64,000 bases of DNA from Sweltsa coloradensis (taxonomy: Eukaryota; Arthropoda; Insecta; Plecoptera; Chloroperlidae): assembly GCA_024449915.1 (NCBI GenBank), contig JAMZAV010000316.1, positions 310,001 through 374,000 of the forward strand, given 5' to 3'. The translations under genes and the position numbers were made by a program. How positions within the stretch are numbered: the first letter of the stretch is position 1; the number at the start of each line of letters is the position of its first letter. This document shows positions 33,381 through 45,120 of the stretch, piece by piece. The notes under the pieces were generated by a model. It did not search any database, was not told where the DNA came from, and saw nothing but the letters and a program-made list of their open reading frames with translations.

Positions 33381-33510
33381 GTAGGAGAAGGAGAAGGAGA
33401 AGGAGAAGGAGAAGGAGAAGGAGAAGGAGAAGGAGAAGGAGAAGGAGAAGGAGAAGGAGAAGGAGAAGGGGAAGGAGAGGGGAAGGGAAAGGGGAAGGAG
33501 AAGGGGAAGG
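33381..33510 (+). repeat. GGAGAA tract just upstream of the LITAF-like exon
   Basis: About 16 near-perfect GGAGAA units, then GGGAAGG variants. It ends about 35 bp before the acceptor TCTGTTCTAG. The purine run could form a triplex and is likely to vary in length. Confidence 0.9.
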
Positions 33511-33546
33511 GCTATCTCACATCTCTCCCGTCTTTCTGTTCTAGGA

Positions 33547-33903
33547 ATGGACGAGGCCCTGCCCGAGTCAGAGTCCAACAAGACGCCAACCTCCCTCGCC
33601 CCCAGGGTGTGGGGTCGCCACCCTGTGCGAGCCATGTGCTTCACGTGCGGCCAGGGGTACATGACCAGACTCCGCTATCGCAACACCAACAAGACCCACC
33701 TGGCAGCGCTGGCCTTCACCCCTCTGCTACTCTGCTGGCTGCCGTACTCGCTGGCCAGGTACAAGGCCGTGTACCACCACTGCAGGTCTTGTGACGCCCT
33801 GCTGGGCCGCCACCCTGGACATAACACACATCTCAGACGTCACTCAGACAGAGAGGATCCACGGAGTAAGATGGAGACCATAGAGAGGCCCACAGTTCGG
33901 TGA
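33547..33903 (+). CDS. LITAF-domain membrane protein, last exon
   Basis: An open frame starts at ATG 33547, seven bases after the acceptor TTCTAG/GA. The domain reads MCFTCGQGYMTRLRYRN, then a hydrophobic stretch THLAALAFTPLLLCWLPYSL, then YHHCRSCDALLGRHPGH. The Cys-x2-Cys, hydrophobic insert and His-x-Cys-x2-Cys-x-x-LLG pattern is that of LITAF/CDIP proteins. These bind zinc and insert as a hairpin into endosomal or lysosomal membranes. The C-terminal tail after LLGRH is longer than usual (about 30 residues, basic). The frame may start in an upstream exon; the Met here would give 118 residues. AATAAA is at 34019. Confidence 0.8.
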   Translation: MDEALPESESNKTPTSLAPRVWGRHPVRAMCFTCGQGYMTRLRYRNTNKTHLAALAFTPLLLCWLPYSLARYKAVYHHCRSCDALLGRHPGHNTHLRRHSDREDPRSKMETIERPTVR

Positions 33904-34082
33904 ATTTCTCAGGTGCGGACGCCATCTTGGTTCTTTGCAAGGGCTTTGACGGCGCAGAAGAGTTTTGGTGCGGAGCGGCGTTTCATAAAGATCACAGTTT
34001 GATATCTGATTTATTTGGAATAAAAAATGGTAAAATATATTACTTATGATAAAAAGATTTATTTTTGCTAAAATAAAGAAAG

Positions 34083-34711
34083 TTGAAATGGTATGTTTGT
34101 TATTTTGTTACAATAGCTGTTAATACAAATGGCTGTTATCTTATCAAACGACTTATTAATGTATGTAGTTTGCATATAGTAAAATTGGTGTACTTTGCCC
34201 ATATCCAGTCAAGATTGCAGTATGCGATTACGTGCTGGGGGCTGTCGCCTCATGCAATCAGGTTATTTAAGTTACAGAAAAGAGCCATTAGATACATGTC
34301 ACATGCTAGCAGCTTAGCTCACTGCAGAGAGTTGTTTAAAGAGCTGTACATTTTAACTCTTCCTGGTCTTTTTATTTATAATTCAATTTTATATGTTTTA
34401 AATAATGAACAGTTAACTACGACTAATAGTGATTGCCATGAGCATTTTACGAGAAAAAGAAAGGATTTTAGAATTGAAGAGCATCATCTTAACATATCAT
34501 GTACGCGGCCTGATATTGCAGGCGCCAGACTTTTTAATAAATTACCCAAATGCTTGAAGAACAACAAGAGTCAATCTTTTAAGGCCGAACTGAAAAAGTT
34601 TTTAATTGATAATTGTTCATGTTATCTTAAAGCATTGTGTGTATTTTGATAGCATGTATTTCCTGACCTGTCTAAATATCATTGTATGATCAAATTAATA
34701 GACCAATAAAA

Positions 34712-34740
<29 letters not shown>
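34083..34740 (+). mobile_element. LINE 3' fragment with an ATT tail
   Basis: An open frame to 34649 encodes LVYFAHIQSRLQYAITCWG, LQKRAIRYMSHASSLAHCRE and GARLFNKLPKCLKN, the same C-terminal region as the LINE at 25041 but from a diverged family. It ends in an ATT repeat at 34716-34740. It is heavily 5'-truncated and begins about 60 bp after the poly(A) signal of the LITAF-like gene. Confidence 0.85.
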
Positions 34741-34742
<2 letters not shown>

Positions 34743-36910
34743 ATTCATGTATGAGATAACCCTTTTGACACAAGGAATACTACGATTTATAGTTCAACCC
34801 AGTCGTTGATATGTCCTCAAATCACTTCCCTACCCTGAGCTGTTCTCTGGCTCTCCGAAAGGGATATGTTTTAGGTTTATTTGGATTCAGGGCGCGTAAA
34901 CCGTTAGGCCATAATGCGAGAAGGGGTTTCTCACGTCGCGGTCGTAATCATAATTTTGATTGTGGTGTCTGCTACTTTTTCATAAGCTCCGCCATATCCC
35001 GTAGACTGATGGGATTTGTCCTTTTGTCCACCTCAAATTATGGTAATTACACCTAGGTGTAACAGAATCAGAAATGGGGTTAAAAGGTGTAATATTTCAC
35101 GGATGGCCAAAAGAACGATTTTGTTGTAATTAAACAGCAAATTTCGAGGTTATGTTGCCAGCTGTCATTCAATTCAAATACTTTCAGAAGATATTTCACT
35201 CAAAAGGTGTAAAAATTGGTGGATCAAAGAACAGATCTGATGATAATATATTCCTATGAGAAGAGAGGTTATGTAGGCAGGTAGGATGCCGAATAAAGAC
35301 CGCATGTCAGTATTTTGTTGATCGTATTTATTTTTGGTTATAAACACGACAGTCTTTGTTCTTGTTGTCATGGTCGTCGTCGTCTGGGAGGTCGTCAAGG
35401 GAAGGGGGCAAGGTTTCCGACGACGAATGCCAGAGCTCGCTTCTATGGTTTTGGGGAATCGCGGTTAAAACCTAACCAGGTAGCAGCACGGTCGTATGCC
35501 AACATGGCCGTCCGAAGGCAGATAAAAACACGGGCTGCATAGGGAGCAAGTGTGTTTTTCATGCTTTAAAGCATAATATTTCATTGTAAGCGTCAGTTCT
35601 AGAAGTATTTCCACTTTCCAGTAGTTGGGTACGATGGGGTAGGACAATCACTATATTTTGTAACCCTCAGCTGCAAAATAACTAGCAAAATAAGGAATTT
35701 TATCTCGTAATTTGGAGACGTGTATTTTCAGTAATTTTAACTTGATGGCAATACCGCGAATTTCTTATGATTATTGGCCTTTACTTAGGCCTATATGATA
35801 TATTTAATATAATATTATATCACAAATTATTTATTCTCTCCCACCCCCCACCCCCCACCACCACCCCCGCCCCCCCGGAAGTAATTTTTTGCGGGTTCCT
35901 CGCGAATAGATTATCAAACTCGATTTGTTATTAAATTTGTGTTTCGTCACGCCATTGAAACCTCTTAATACATTGTCTCACATTTAAAAAGCCCCCCAAT
36001 GCGGCTAAAAATTTTAAGTTATAAGTTATATGGATGGCACCGGCCTTCACTAAACTTTATATATAGACCTACTATTATTAATACGCATAGTTAACTAATT
36101 AAATTACGCCTAGTTAAGTCCTAGAATTGTTTTGTTGTTGTTTTGGTTGAGATTATGAATAATATGAGCCCATAGATAATTATGTCTACGCATAATTATT
36201 TGCTGTTCACGGCAGCAGTTGGTACAATAATCTATTGGCATATAAGAATAAAAAATCAAGGTAGGATAGTTTACATTCAATGCGCTGCACAAATTAAAAA
36301 ACTATAATTATGGACATATTTTATTAATAATAAATAATAATTACAAAAATTCCATATTATATCTATACCAATTATCAATTATACCATTAATGAGACTTGC
36401 ATAATATATACTATAGTTCACAGTATCTTTGGGTTTAGAATGTTGAACCCAAAAACGGTACATAGCTCTTAGCCCGATTTGGCCCTATACCGCCTACAGC
36501 ACATCATTGTAATAAATTAATTACCATTATGGTTTATCGTTTATAGGATGGTGGTATTCATGAAACTGATGAAAGTTGTGAAAAATGTGTCTCAAGGAAT
36601 AGGAATAGAACTCCCATCTAATACACAGTATTGCACGGAATAATATACACATTCAGACTTTTTGTTTCATTACGCATCACAAAAATGTGTATTACTAATT
36701 TTATGTCCCTCCTTGCTTGCTAAATAATAAACGTGATCGAGTAAACTCATTCTGGAGTTGACCGTGACGCTATAATATTGCAATGCCGCCATGCAGCCGC
36801 CCGGTATCTGCCTTGGAGCAGTTCTCCACTTGACCGCCAGATGTCAGCCACTTTGCTTTTAAACGCGAATAGGCCTATTCCCTACGGTATAGATAGTAGT
36901 ACCACGCTTT
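34741..36910. repeat. Intergenic DNA with one dispersed repeat
   Basis: The GTCATGGTCGTCGTCGTC patch at 35365-35450 matches CYB5D1 intron 1. A C-rich run lies at 35848-35876. Nothing coding is supported. Confidence 0.5.
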
Positions 36911-37076
36911 CAAAAAACTTGTACAAATACAGCCAAACGTTACACACTCAAAAGTAATAAGATCTTAAAAAAGGCCAAGCTCATCTACCCTTCTACATCT
37001 GCGCATTCTTAATTCATAAACGTACAGTGCCCCATAACAACGGGAAAAGCTTGGCAAAATAGAATTTGCAACTATT
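36911..37076 (+). mobile_element. Half copy of foldback MITE family A
   Basis: The left arm only: AAAACTTGTACAAATACAGCC through CATCTACCCTTCTACA to TTGGCAAAATAGAATTTGC. The right arm is missing; a TTTA run and the HINE array follow directly. Confidence 0.75.
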
Positions 37077-37100
37077 TTATTTATTTATTTATTTATTTAT

Positions 37101-37865
37101 TGGATGAGCGTAGCGAGCGAAGCGAAGATTCCATTTCACTACACTGGAGAAAAAAATCCGGAATGTTTTTTTTTTTTTTTTTTTCTGTATTTTTGTGTGT
37201 CTGTTAACACGATTCCGGCTAAACCGATACTCCAATTGCGATGAAATTTTATGGAGGCCTTCGAAATCTCTGAACGAAGAACTGCCACGTTTTTGAGCGC
37301 AATCGAAAAATTATTTCTCATGAAAATCGCAATTTTACGATTTTTTCGATTTTTAAAAAATTTCTTCAGCTTATAACACCTACATGCTTTGTCCGATTTT
37401 AATGATTTTTTCACAGAACCTTAATTTTATGAATTTATGTATTCGTGTGAAATTTGAGTGCAATCAAAAAACTATTTCTCATGAAAATCGAAATTTTACG
37501 TTTTTTTTCTTTTTTAAAACAATTCTTTGACTTATAACACCTATATGCTTTATCCTATTGTAATAATTTTTTCACAGAACCTTAATTTTATAAATTCATA
37601 TATTTGTGTAAAATTTGTGCGCAATTGAATAATTATTTCTTATGAAAATTTCAATATTACGACTTTTTCCTTTTTTAAAATTACAATTAATTAAAAAAAT
37701 TTAAAATTTAGGTTAATTTTTCATTTAATTTAATTTAATTTTAAAAAAATCTTCAACTTAGTAATGATTTTTTCACAGAACAACAGAAAATCCGCTAACA
37801 CATGGCAGCTCAATGCACCAATTACGCTCATCCAACAACGCGGCGGGACTTAAGCGTTTTCCTAG
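37101..37865 (+). mobile_element. HINE copy 2, first of a tandem array
   Basis: The 5' end is TGGATGAGCGTAGCGAGCGA after a TTTA run. The 3' end is CGCTCATCCAACAACGCGGC followed by GGGACTTAAGCGTTTTCCTAG. ACGC and GCGT pair across the last 20 bp as the 3' hairpin. The interior has a poly-T run 70 bp from the start and three units of about 180 bp with ACTTATAACACCTACATGCT and TTTTTTCACAGAACCTTAAT. There is no protein. These are traits of Helentron-associated non-autonomous elements: subterminal inverted repeats, a 3' hairpin, T/T flanks and no target duplication. Confidence 0.82.
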
Positions 37866-37866
37866 T

Positions 37867-38643
37867 TGGATGAGCGTAGCGAGCGAAGCGAGCGAAGCGA
37901 AGATTCCATTTCACTACACTGGAGAAAAAAATCCGGAATGTTTTTTTTTTTTTTTTTTTTCTGTATTTTTGTGTGTCTGTTAACACGATTCCGGCTAAAC
38001 CGATACTCCAATTGCGATGAAATTTTATGGAGGCCTTCGAAATCTCTGAACGAAGAACTGCCACGTTTTTGAGCGCAATCGAAAAATTATTTCTCATGAA
38101 AATCGCAATTTTACGATTTTTTTCGATTTTTAAAAATTTCTTCAGCTTATAACACCTACATGCTTTGTCCGATTTTAATGATTTTTTCACAGAACCTTAA
38201 TTTTATGAATTTATGTATTCGTGTGAAATTTGAGTGCAATCAAAAAACTATTTCTCATGAAAATCGAAATTTTACGTTTTTTTTTCTTTTTTAAAACAAT
38301 TCTTTGACTTATAACACCTATATGCTTTATCCTATTGTAATAATTTTTTCACAGAACCTTAATTTTATAAATTCATATATTTGTGTAAAATTTGTGCGCA
38401 ATTGAATAATTATTTCTTATGAAAATTTCAATATTACGATTTTTTCCTTTTTTAAAATTACAATTAATTAAAAAAAATTAAAATTTAGGTTAATTTTTCA
38501 TTTAATTTAATTTAATTTAAAAAAAATCTTCAACTTAGTAATGATTTTTTCACAGAACAACAGAAAATCCGCATAACACATGGCAGCTCAATGCACCAAT
38601 TACGCTCATCCAACAACGCGGCGGGACTTAAGCGTTTTCCTAG
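37867..38643 (+). mobile_element. HINE copy 3, directly joined to copy 2
   Basis: The junction reads TTTTCCTAG-T-TGGATGAGCG, so only one T separates the two elements. It is nearly identical to copy 2 (differences are mostly in homopolymer length). It ends CTAG at 38640-38643 and is followed by TTTAT before copy 4. Confidence 0.85.
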
Positions 38644-38648
38644 TTTAT

Positions 38649-38721
38649 TGGATGAGCGTAGCGAGCGTAGCGAGCGAAGCGAAGATTCCATTTCACTACA
38701 CTGGAGAAAAAAATCCGGAAT

Positions 38722-38756
<35 letters not shown>

Positions 38757-39468
38757 CTGTATTTTTGTGTGTTTGTTAACACGATTCCGGCTAAACCGAT
38801 ACTCCGATTGCGATGAAATTTTATGGAGACCTTCGAAATCTCTGAACTTAGAACTGCCACGTTTTTGAGCGCAATCGGGAAATTTTTCTCATAAAAAACG
38901 CAATTTTAACGATTTTTTTCGATTTTTAAAAAAATTCTTCGACTTATAACACCTACATGCTTTATCCGATTGTAATGATTTTTTTACAGAACCTTAATTT
39001 TATGAATTAAGATATTTGTGTGAAATTTGAGCGTAATCGAAAAATTATTTCTCATGAAAATCAAAATTTTACGGGTTTTTTCTTTTCTAAAACAATTCTT
39101 TGACTTATAACACCTACATGCTTTATCTTATTGTAATGATTTTTTCACAGAACCTTAATTTCGTGAATTAATATATTCGTGTTAAATTTGAGCGCAATCG
39201 AATAATTTTCTTATACAAATTGCAATTTTACGATTTTTTTCTTTTTAAAAAATTACGATTAATTAAAAAATTAAGTTAATTTTTTATTTTATTTTATTTA
39301 ATTATAAAAATTAAGTTAATTTTTTATTTAATTTAATTTAATTTAAAAAAATCTTCGATTAAGTAATGATTTTTTCACAGAACAACAGAAAATCCGCGTA
39401 ACAAATGGCATCTCAATGCACCATATACGCTCATCCAACAACGCGGCGGGACTTAAGCGTTTTCCTAG
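38649..39468 (+). mobile_element. HINE copy 4, third of the tandem array
   Basis: Same ends as copies 2 and 3, but more diverged inside and with a longer poly-T (38722-38756). After its CTAG the sequence is TTTATTTATTTACG, matching the TTTA run before copy 2. This suggests the array entered one TTTA-rich site. Confidence 0.82.
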
Positions 39469-39674
39469 TTTATTTATTTACGTCTATCCTATTCAGTTAT
39501 AAAACTGATTTACAAAGGTGGAGAACTAAATAAATCTAATTACATAGCTGATGTAGACACAACAATGAACTACAGTTAACTTAAATTAATTTAAACGTTA
39601 TAGTCATGTAAGGTTACTTCAGTCGCCGTAAGTGTTATATTCTTGCATCTTTCTACAAGTTTTTACATCCATTA

Positions 39675-40960
39675 ATATAGGTGCCCGTTAGGGCGCCACA
39701 GTCAAGCCGCGGTGCGCTACACACTCAGGCACCTTATACAGCAAGCAGAGTTGGGGTGATTTCGAGGTGTCACCCAGCCGTCATGAAACGTGATGTGAAC
39801 TTGAAAACTATCAAAATCGAGGGGATTTAGGTACCTGACAATACATGTCAAATTTGGTTGGGGTACGAGCATTCCTTCTTGGTGAAAAAATGGCTTGAAA
39901 CATGCTCAAAATCACTTTAAGGATGTTAGCTACTACTACTGCTACTATACGGTCTAATTCGTCAGTTTCAATCGGCCGGCGATTCTGACCAAACGGGTGG
40001 GTGGGGCTACAACGATCATATTTTTTGGATGAGCGTAGCGAGCGAAGCGAAGATTCCATTTCACTACACTGGAGAAAAAAATCCGGAATGTTTTTCTTTT
40101 TTTCTTTTTTTTCTGTTTGTATTTTTGTGTGTTTGTTAACACGATTCCGGCTAAACCGATACTCCAATTACGATGAAATTTTATGGAGGCCTTCGAAATC
40201 TCTGAACTTAGAACTGCCACGTTTTTGAGCGCAATCGGAAAATTATTTCTCATTAAAATCGCAATTTTACGATTTTTTTCGATTTTTAAAAAATTTCTTC
40301 AGCTTACAACACCTACATGCTTTATCCGATTTTAATGATTTTTTCACAGAACCTTAATTTTATGAATTAAGGTATTCGTGTGAAATTTGAGCGCAATTGA
40401 AAAACTGTTTCTCATGAAAATCGAAATTTTACGTTTTTTTTCCTTTTTAAAACAATTTTTGACTTATAACACCTACATGCTTTATCCTATTGTAATGATT
40501 TTTTCACAGAACCTTAATTTTATGAATTAACATATTCGTGTAAAATTTGTGCGCAATCGTGTAATTATTTGTTATTAAAACTTCAATATAACGATTTTTT
40601 CCTTTTTTAAAATTACGATTAATTAAAAAAAAAAATTAAGTTAATTTTTTATTTTATTTTATTTAATTTAAAAAAATCTTGAACTTAGTAATGATTTTTT
40701 CACAGAACAACAGAAAATCCGCATTTAACACATGGCAGCTCAATGCAACAATTACGCTCATCCAACAACGCGGCGAGACTTAAGCGTTTTTCTAGTACAT
40801 TGTCAGGTAATAGTGATAAAAGGGTCTTTTGAAAGAAAAAGTTGAAAACGTTTGCTGGAAGGCTTCCGAATTAAGGTTTTAATATAAGCCTTATATACAG
40901 GCACACAATCAACAAGTAACTATAATTACTTGACAATGATCGCCTACATTGTTTACAAAA
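39675..40960 (-). repeat. Repeat family B, inverted copy split by a HINE
   Basis: 39675-40024 and 40796-40960 together match 10500-10995 in reverse. The HINE at 40026-40795 interrupts it at CATATTTT/TACATTG, where the uninterrupted copy reads the complement of TAAAATATG. Confidence 0.7.
40026..40795 (+). mobile_element. HINE copy 5, inserted in repeat B
   Basis: Complete element with TGGATGAGCG start and AAGCGTTTTTCTAG end. T flanks both sides. It is younger than the repeat B copy it splits. Confidence 0.85.
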
Positions 40961-41102
40961 AGCCAGTCTTTGGACCACTAGATTTTACATTCTATTGTTA
41001 TTGGTAATAACTAATACCATAGCAATTAAATCAACTTTGTTAAAAATTTTATATTTTAAAACAAATAATTTTGCAATGTAACTTGAAAATGTTATGAGAT
41101 CC

Positions 41103-41668
41103 CACACATAACAAAAACCTGTAAAAATACAGCCAAACCTTACACACTCAAAAAGAAATGAGATAAAAAAAGGGGCCGAGCTCATCTACCCTTCCACATT
41201 TTGCGACGTACAGTGTCCCGTAACAGCATCCTTGAAAAGCTTGGTAAAATTGGTAAAATTTTATGAAAAATATCGATCTTTGGTTGGTTATCGGATCGCT
41301 CACTCGTCGATTGCGTCGGGGCCTACAGGGTTGGCTTGGTCGCTTTGATTTACTGTCCCCCACTGAAAATCAGTTATACAACTGAGTGGGTAGACTCTAA
41401 ATACAATTGATTTATTTATTTAGAATTTGCATGATATTACGTTTAAATTAATTAGAAAAATATAACTTGGATATACTATTACGTTTAAATTTATAATTGA
41501 AAAATCTATTTTGCCAAGCTTTTCAAGGATGCTGTGACGGGACTCTGTACGTTTATGAATTAAGAATGCGCAAATGTGGAAGGGTAGATGGTTTGGCCCC
41601 TTTTTAGATCCCATTTCTTTCGAGTGTGTAAGGTTTGGCTGTATTTTACCAAGTTTTTGTTATGTGTG
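41103..41668. mobile_element. Foldback MITE family A, copy with an inserted retroposon
   Basis: CACACATAACAAAAACCTGT on the left and AAGTTTTTGTTATGTGTG on the right delimit the foldback. At about 41255-41430 it holds a retroposon of family H that ends with the CCCACT/AGTGGG hairpin and ATTTATTTATTT tail. Confidence 0.75.
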
Positions 41669-42835
41669 TCTGTGTGGGTACTTAATAACAATGACCTAAC
41701 GGTTGACGCGCCCTTAATCCATCCAGGGAAAATGAAAATGTTGAATATTGTATAAATCGATAAATAAATTTAAAAATTGCGCTAAAAACGTATTTGAAAA
41801 GGCGGTGGAACTTGAGTTTGTCAAAATTATGTTTAATAAAAAAACATGCATATTGTTACACTACAGATTAAACGCTAAATAAATAATTTATAAATATAAT
41901 AATTTTAAAGTATTTATGGAAATGTACATTCATTATTAGACGTTAGGAATACAGAGAATATTTTGATTTTGTGTTCAGTAGTACTTCCGTTTTATGTTTG
42001 TTTCCCTGCCAACTGTAATGGCGGATTTCCTGTTAGTTTTTAGCACGTTTTACTTTGAAGTTTAGAATTAAATTCACATAATCTCATCAAAATTACAGTA
42101 TTTGTGTCTTTTATTGTTAAGAAAATACACTTCAAGAATTACTATGGCCGATGTATCGTCTAAGAAGGTTATTATAAGTTAACTGTAATTTATTTGTAGT
42201 TTTAAAGCCAACTTCGGCAACCGACACTCCACAGTCGTATGCCGTCACTGCTAGGTAGGCCCTTGGCCTGAAACATGGCATTTTTGGGCCCAAAATAGGT
42301 TCACAACATCACGAGGAAGGGGTCATAACCTTGCGTTTTGCAAGAAATTGCGACTTTCATTCTGAATGATTCATCCTGCCTTCTGCCAGCAACGGTTTAG
42401 TTCAATGTTGCCAAACAAAACAACACAAAAGTCAGTGGGGTCTAGGTCCAAGCCTAGGCCGGTCAAACTGTTGGTCTAGCGAGCAGTGGTTGCTCTTACG
42501 TAGGCCTACTTCCACTTCCAGCAATGAATTGCAATTATCAAGTGGTAGGCCTTATACAATTTCCAGTTTAAAACTAATTCGGGCCTAGGTCTAGGCTTGG
42601 TGTAGGGCCTAGGGCCTATTTCAAATTCAAAGGTCAAAGGTATGGCAGGTTGGCCTTTCTAGGCAGGCCTAGCCTATGCTGTTTCAGTATATTTGGACTT
42701 GAAAGTGTTTTTGACATTTTTCCTAGGGCTAGGCCTAGCCTAAGCCTAGGCGCTAGGTCTTGGTGGAAATTGAATGGGCCTAGGCTGGGCCTACGCCTGT
42801 TAGATCTAGATCTAGGCTTAGGCCTAGTAGGGGCC
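41669..42835. other. Intergenic DNA, no gene recognised
   Basis: AT-rich to 42240, then rich in TAGGCCTA words (42430-42840). A GCGGATTTCC / CATGGCATTT patch offers no exon. Confidence 0.5.
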
Positions 42836-43075
42836 GGTACTTTTTCGGTTGGTGTGCTCCCCTATTAATACACTGTTTTTTTGCACTAAAAGCGGACGTG
42901 GGTATGGCTAATACTCCACCTACAAAACCTTTAACGTCGCTATTTTAATTATAAAAGACTTTCAACAGAAAAGTACTTTCGCCTAAAATAGCGACGTTAA
43001 AGGTTTAGAAGGTACTTTAGATTGCAAAAAAACAGTGTATTAATAGGGGAGCACACCAACCGAAAAAGTACCACG
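42836..43075. mobile_element. Foldback MITE with GGTACTTTTTCGG ends
   Basis: GGTACTTTTTCGGTTGGTGT (42836) and ACACCAACCGAAAAAGTACC (to 43073) form near-perfect ends, with CCTATTAATACACTG mirrored inside. The core AACCTTTAACGTCGCTATTT is also found in the foldback at 45121-45622. Confidence 0.75.
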
Positions 43076-43965
43076 GGGCCTAGGCCTTTCGGCCAATCAA
43101 TGTTAACTAGGCCTAGCCTAGGCCCCTAATCAGCCTGTGTGGCCTAGCCCCTAGCTTACAAACTGCATCAGAGCTAGACTAGGCCGGTATAAGGGTAATT
43201 TGACGGAAATGTTATTTTGCATTAAATTTATGATTTTCCTTCTTCTAACTGAATATTATTATGAATTTACTTGGTTTTAGGCCGCGGAAAGTAGTTTCTG
43301 GACTTATTTAATCACTTTTAGTTTGCTTGAATCGGTCGTTTTGGTACTAGTTCACTTGGTGCGGTCCAACTTTTCAACACAACTTTTTTCAAAGAAAACA
43401 ATAAAAAAACAACTTCAAATGAGAAATAAATTCAGAACTCATTGTTAACGATTTATTTTTACTAGTCACTATGAAAACATACCAATTATATAGAATAGTG
43501 AACACAGATTGAACACAAACACTCGCTCATTTCACTGTCATTTGGTCGCCATGTTTGCTATTTGGGTCATTCTTGAAAAACTTGCCCAAACCCCGTCACA
43601 TCACTTTCACTTTCACATTTTTTATTTTTTTAAATATTCATGCAAGTTTTAAATCCTTGATAGGCTAGTTATTTTTGCTGCATTAATTCTGAACTAGAAA
43701 ATCATATTCCCCTACACCTGTTTAAAAAATTAGTAGGCCTACCAAAAATAAAAATAAACTTGTTCAAAAGTGTGATAAAAGCTGTGTCCTAGACAAGAAT
43801 CTAAACTTTTGGGTTTCATTTTGTACTAGAAATAGTTATTTAATAAAGGTAGGCTATGCTTAATTTTAAGACATCAATATTACCTTAACCTATCTTTTAG
43901 GTAAATTGAATGAAGTATCATTCCATTAATTTCATTGTTAGGACATATTTTATGTGTGTCTCTAT

Positions 43966-44016
43966 TGTTACCTCACTCTTGTTACCTCACTCTTGTTACC
44001 TCACTCTTGTTACCAA
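43966..44016 (+). repeat. 14-bp tandem repeat TTGTTACCTCACTC
   Basis: Three and a half units. The same motif recurs singly, on both strands, near 44190, 44350, 44390, 44535-44585, 44757 and 44913. Confidence 0.85.
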
Positions 44017-45120
44017 GTTTGCATTTGAAAATTTCCGCCCTAAACAGAACCTCACAGTGCAAGCATGACAAGGCTGTGGTTTCCTGTCTAACAAGATGGC
44101 TGGTATGAATGCATCATGTAGGGCCAGGCCTAAATGAAGAAAATTATCATCTTTCTACTGTTAATTTGATGGGAGTATTTTAATTCAATCTCACTTTTGT
44201 TACCTAGATAATTTGAGGTAATGTTTTAGGTACATTATTTACTATAAATTACTTAACAGGGCAATCAATACCAGAACCCATTGATAATACTGACAAGGAA
44301 AACAAGCATGGCTGACATTAATTATGAATATTTTTAGGTTAAAATCTCACTTTTGTTACCCTCAATCTTGTTACTAAAGAGTAAAGAGTAACACGGGTGA
44401 GATTCTGAGTAAGATAGGTGAGTATTTATATGAAATTTCAGTACATTAGGGTTGCCAAGACCACTTTGAAGAGATGAGTTTACATTTGATGTAGAATTTC
44501 AAGGCTTTTGTGTTAAATAGGAAAATATATTACTCACCTACGTACGTTACTAAATCTGACCTTTGTTACCATATCTCACCTATGTTACTACCGCATATAA
44601 TTTCAAGTTTCAGGAATAATTGTGATAAAAGTGACCATTGTTAAGCATGTATGCTGTTTGCCTAGTTAAAGTACTGTAATACATCTAATACAATCAATAC
44701 AAACAATTTTTTTCTCAACAAAAAGTAAAAAAATGAGTTGAAAAATTGATAATTAGTAACAAAGGTGAGTAAAAACACTTTTTTGTGTAGCAAATACTTC
44801 TTGAATGAATCAATACATATATATTCTTAAACTATACTATCAACATTTTCTATAATTTATCTCTTCAAGAAAATCTAGGAACTGCTTGTCACTAAAAACA
44901 TTGAACAAAAAAAGTAACACAGGTGAGTTTTTTTGTATGCTGTCCTACCTAGGCCTATCTTTTTTTCCCATGCCATTTATAAAAAATATAACAAGTCAAT
45001 ACTGTTTATGTATCAACAGATGGTTTCTGCTTAACATCATGTAGTTGAGGCAGTCAACAAAGCAAAATTATATTTGAAAAAAATAAATTCCAAAAAGGCA
45101 AGTTTTTCAAGAATGACCCA

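Noticed and set aside
33216..33794. Long frames rich in Gly-Glu or Ser-Phe repeats across the GGAGAA tract
   Set aside because: They come from the simple repeat itself. The supported product is the LITAF-like frame, whose acceptor lies after the tract.
37866..38779. Frames reading DERSERSERSEDSISLHWRKK and poly-Phe or poly-Lys in several places
   Set aside because: They lie in the HINE ends (GAGCGAAGC repeat and poly-T) and occur in every copy. They are non-coding transposon sequence.
43966..44016. A CRISPR-like array
   Set aside because: The 14-bp units are directly tandem without unique spacers, inside a transposon, in animal DNA.
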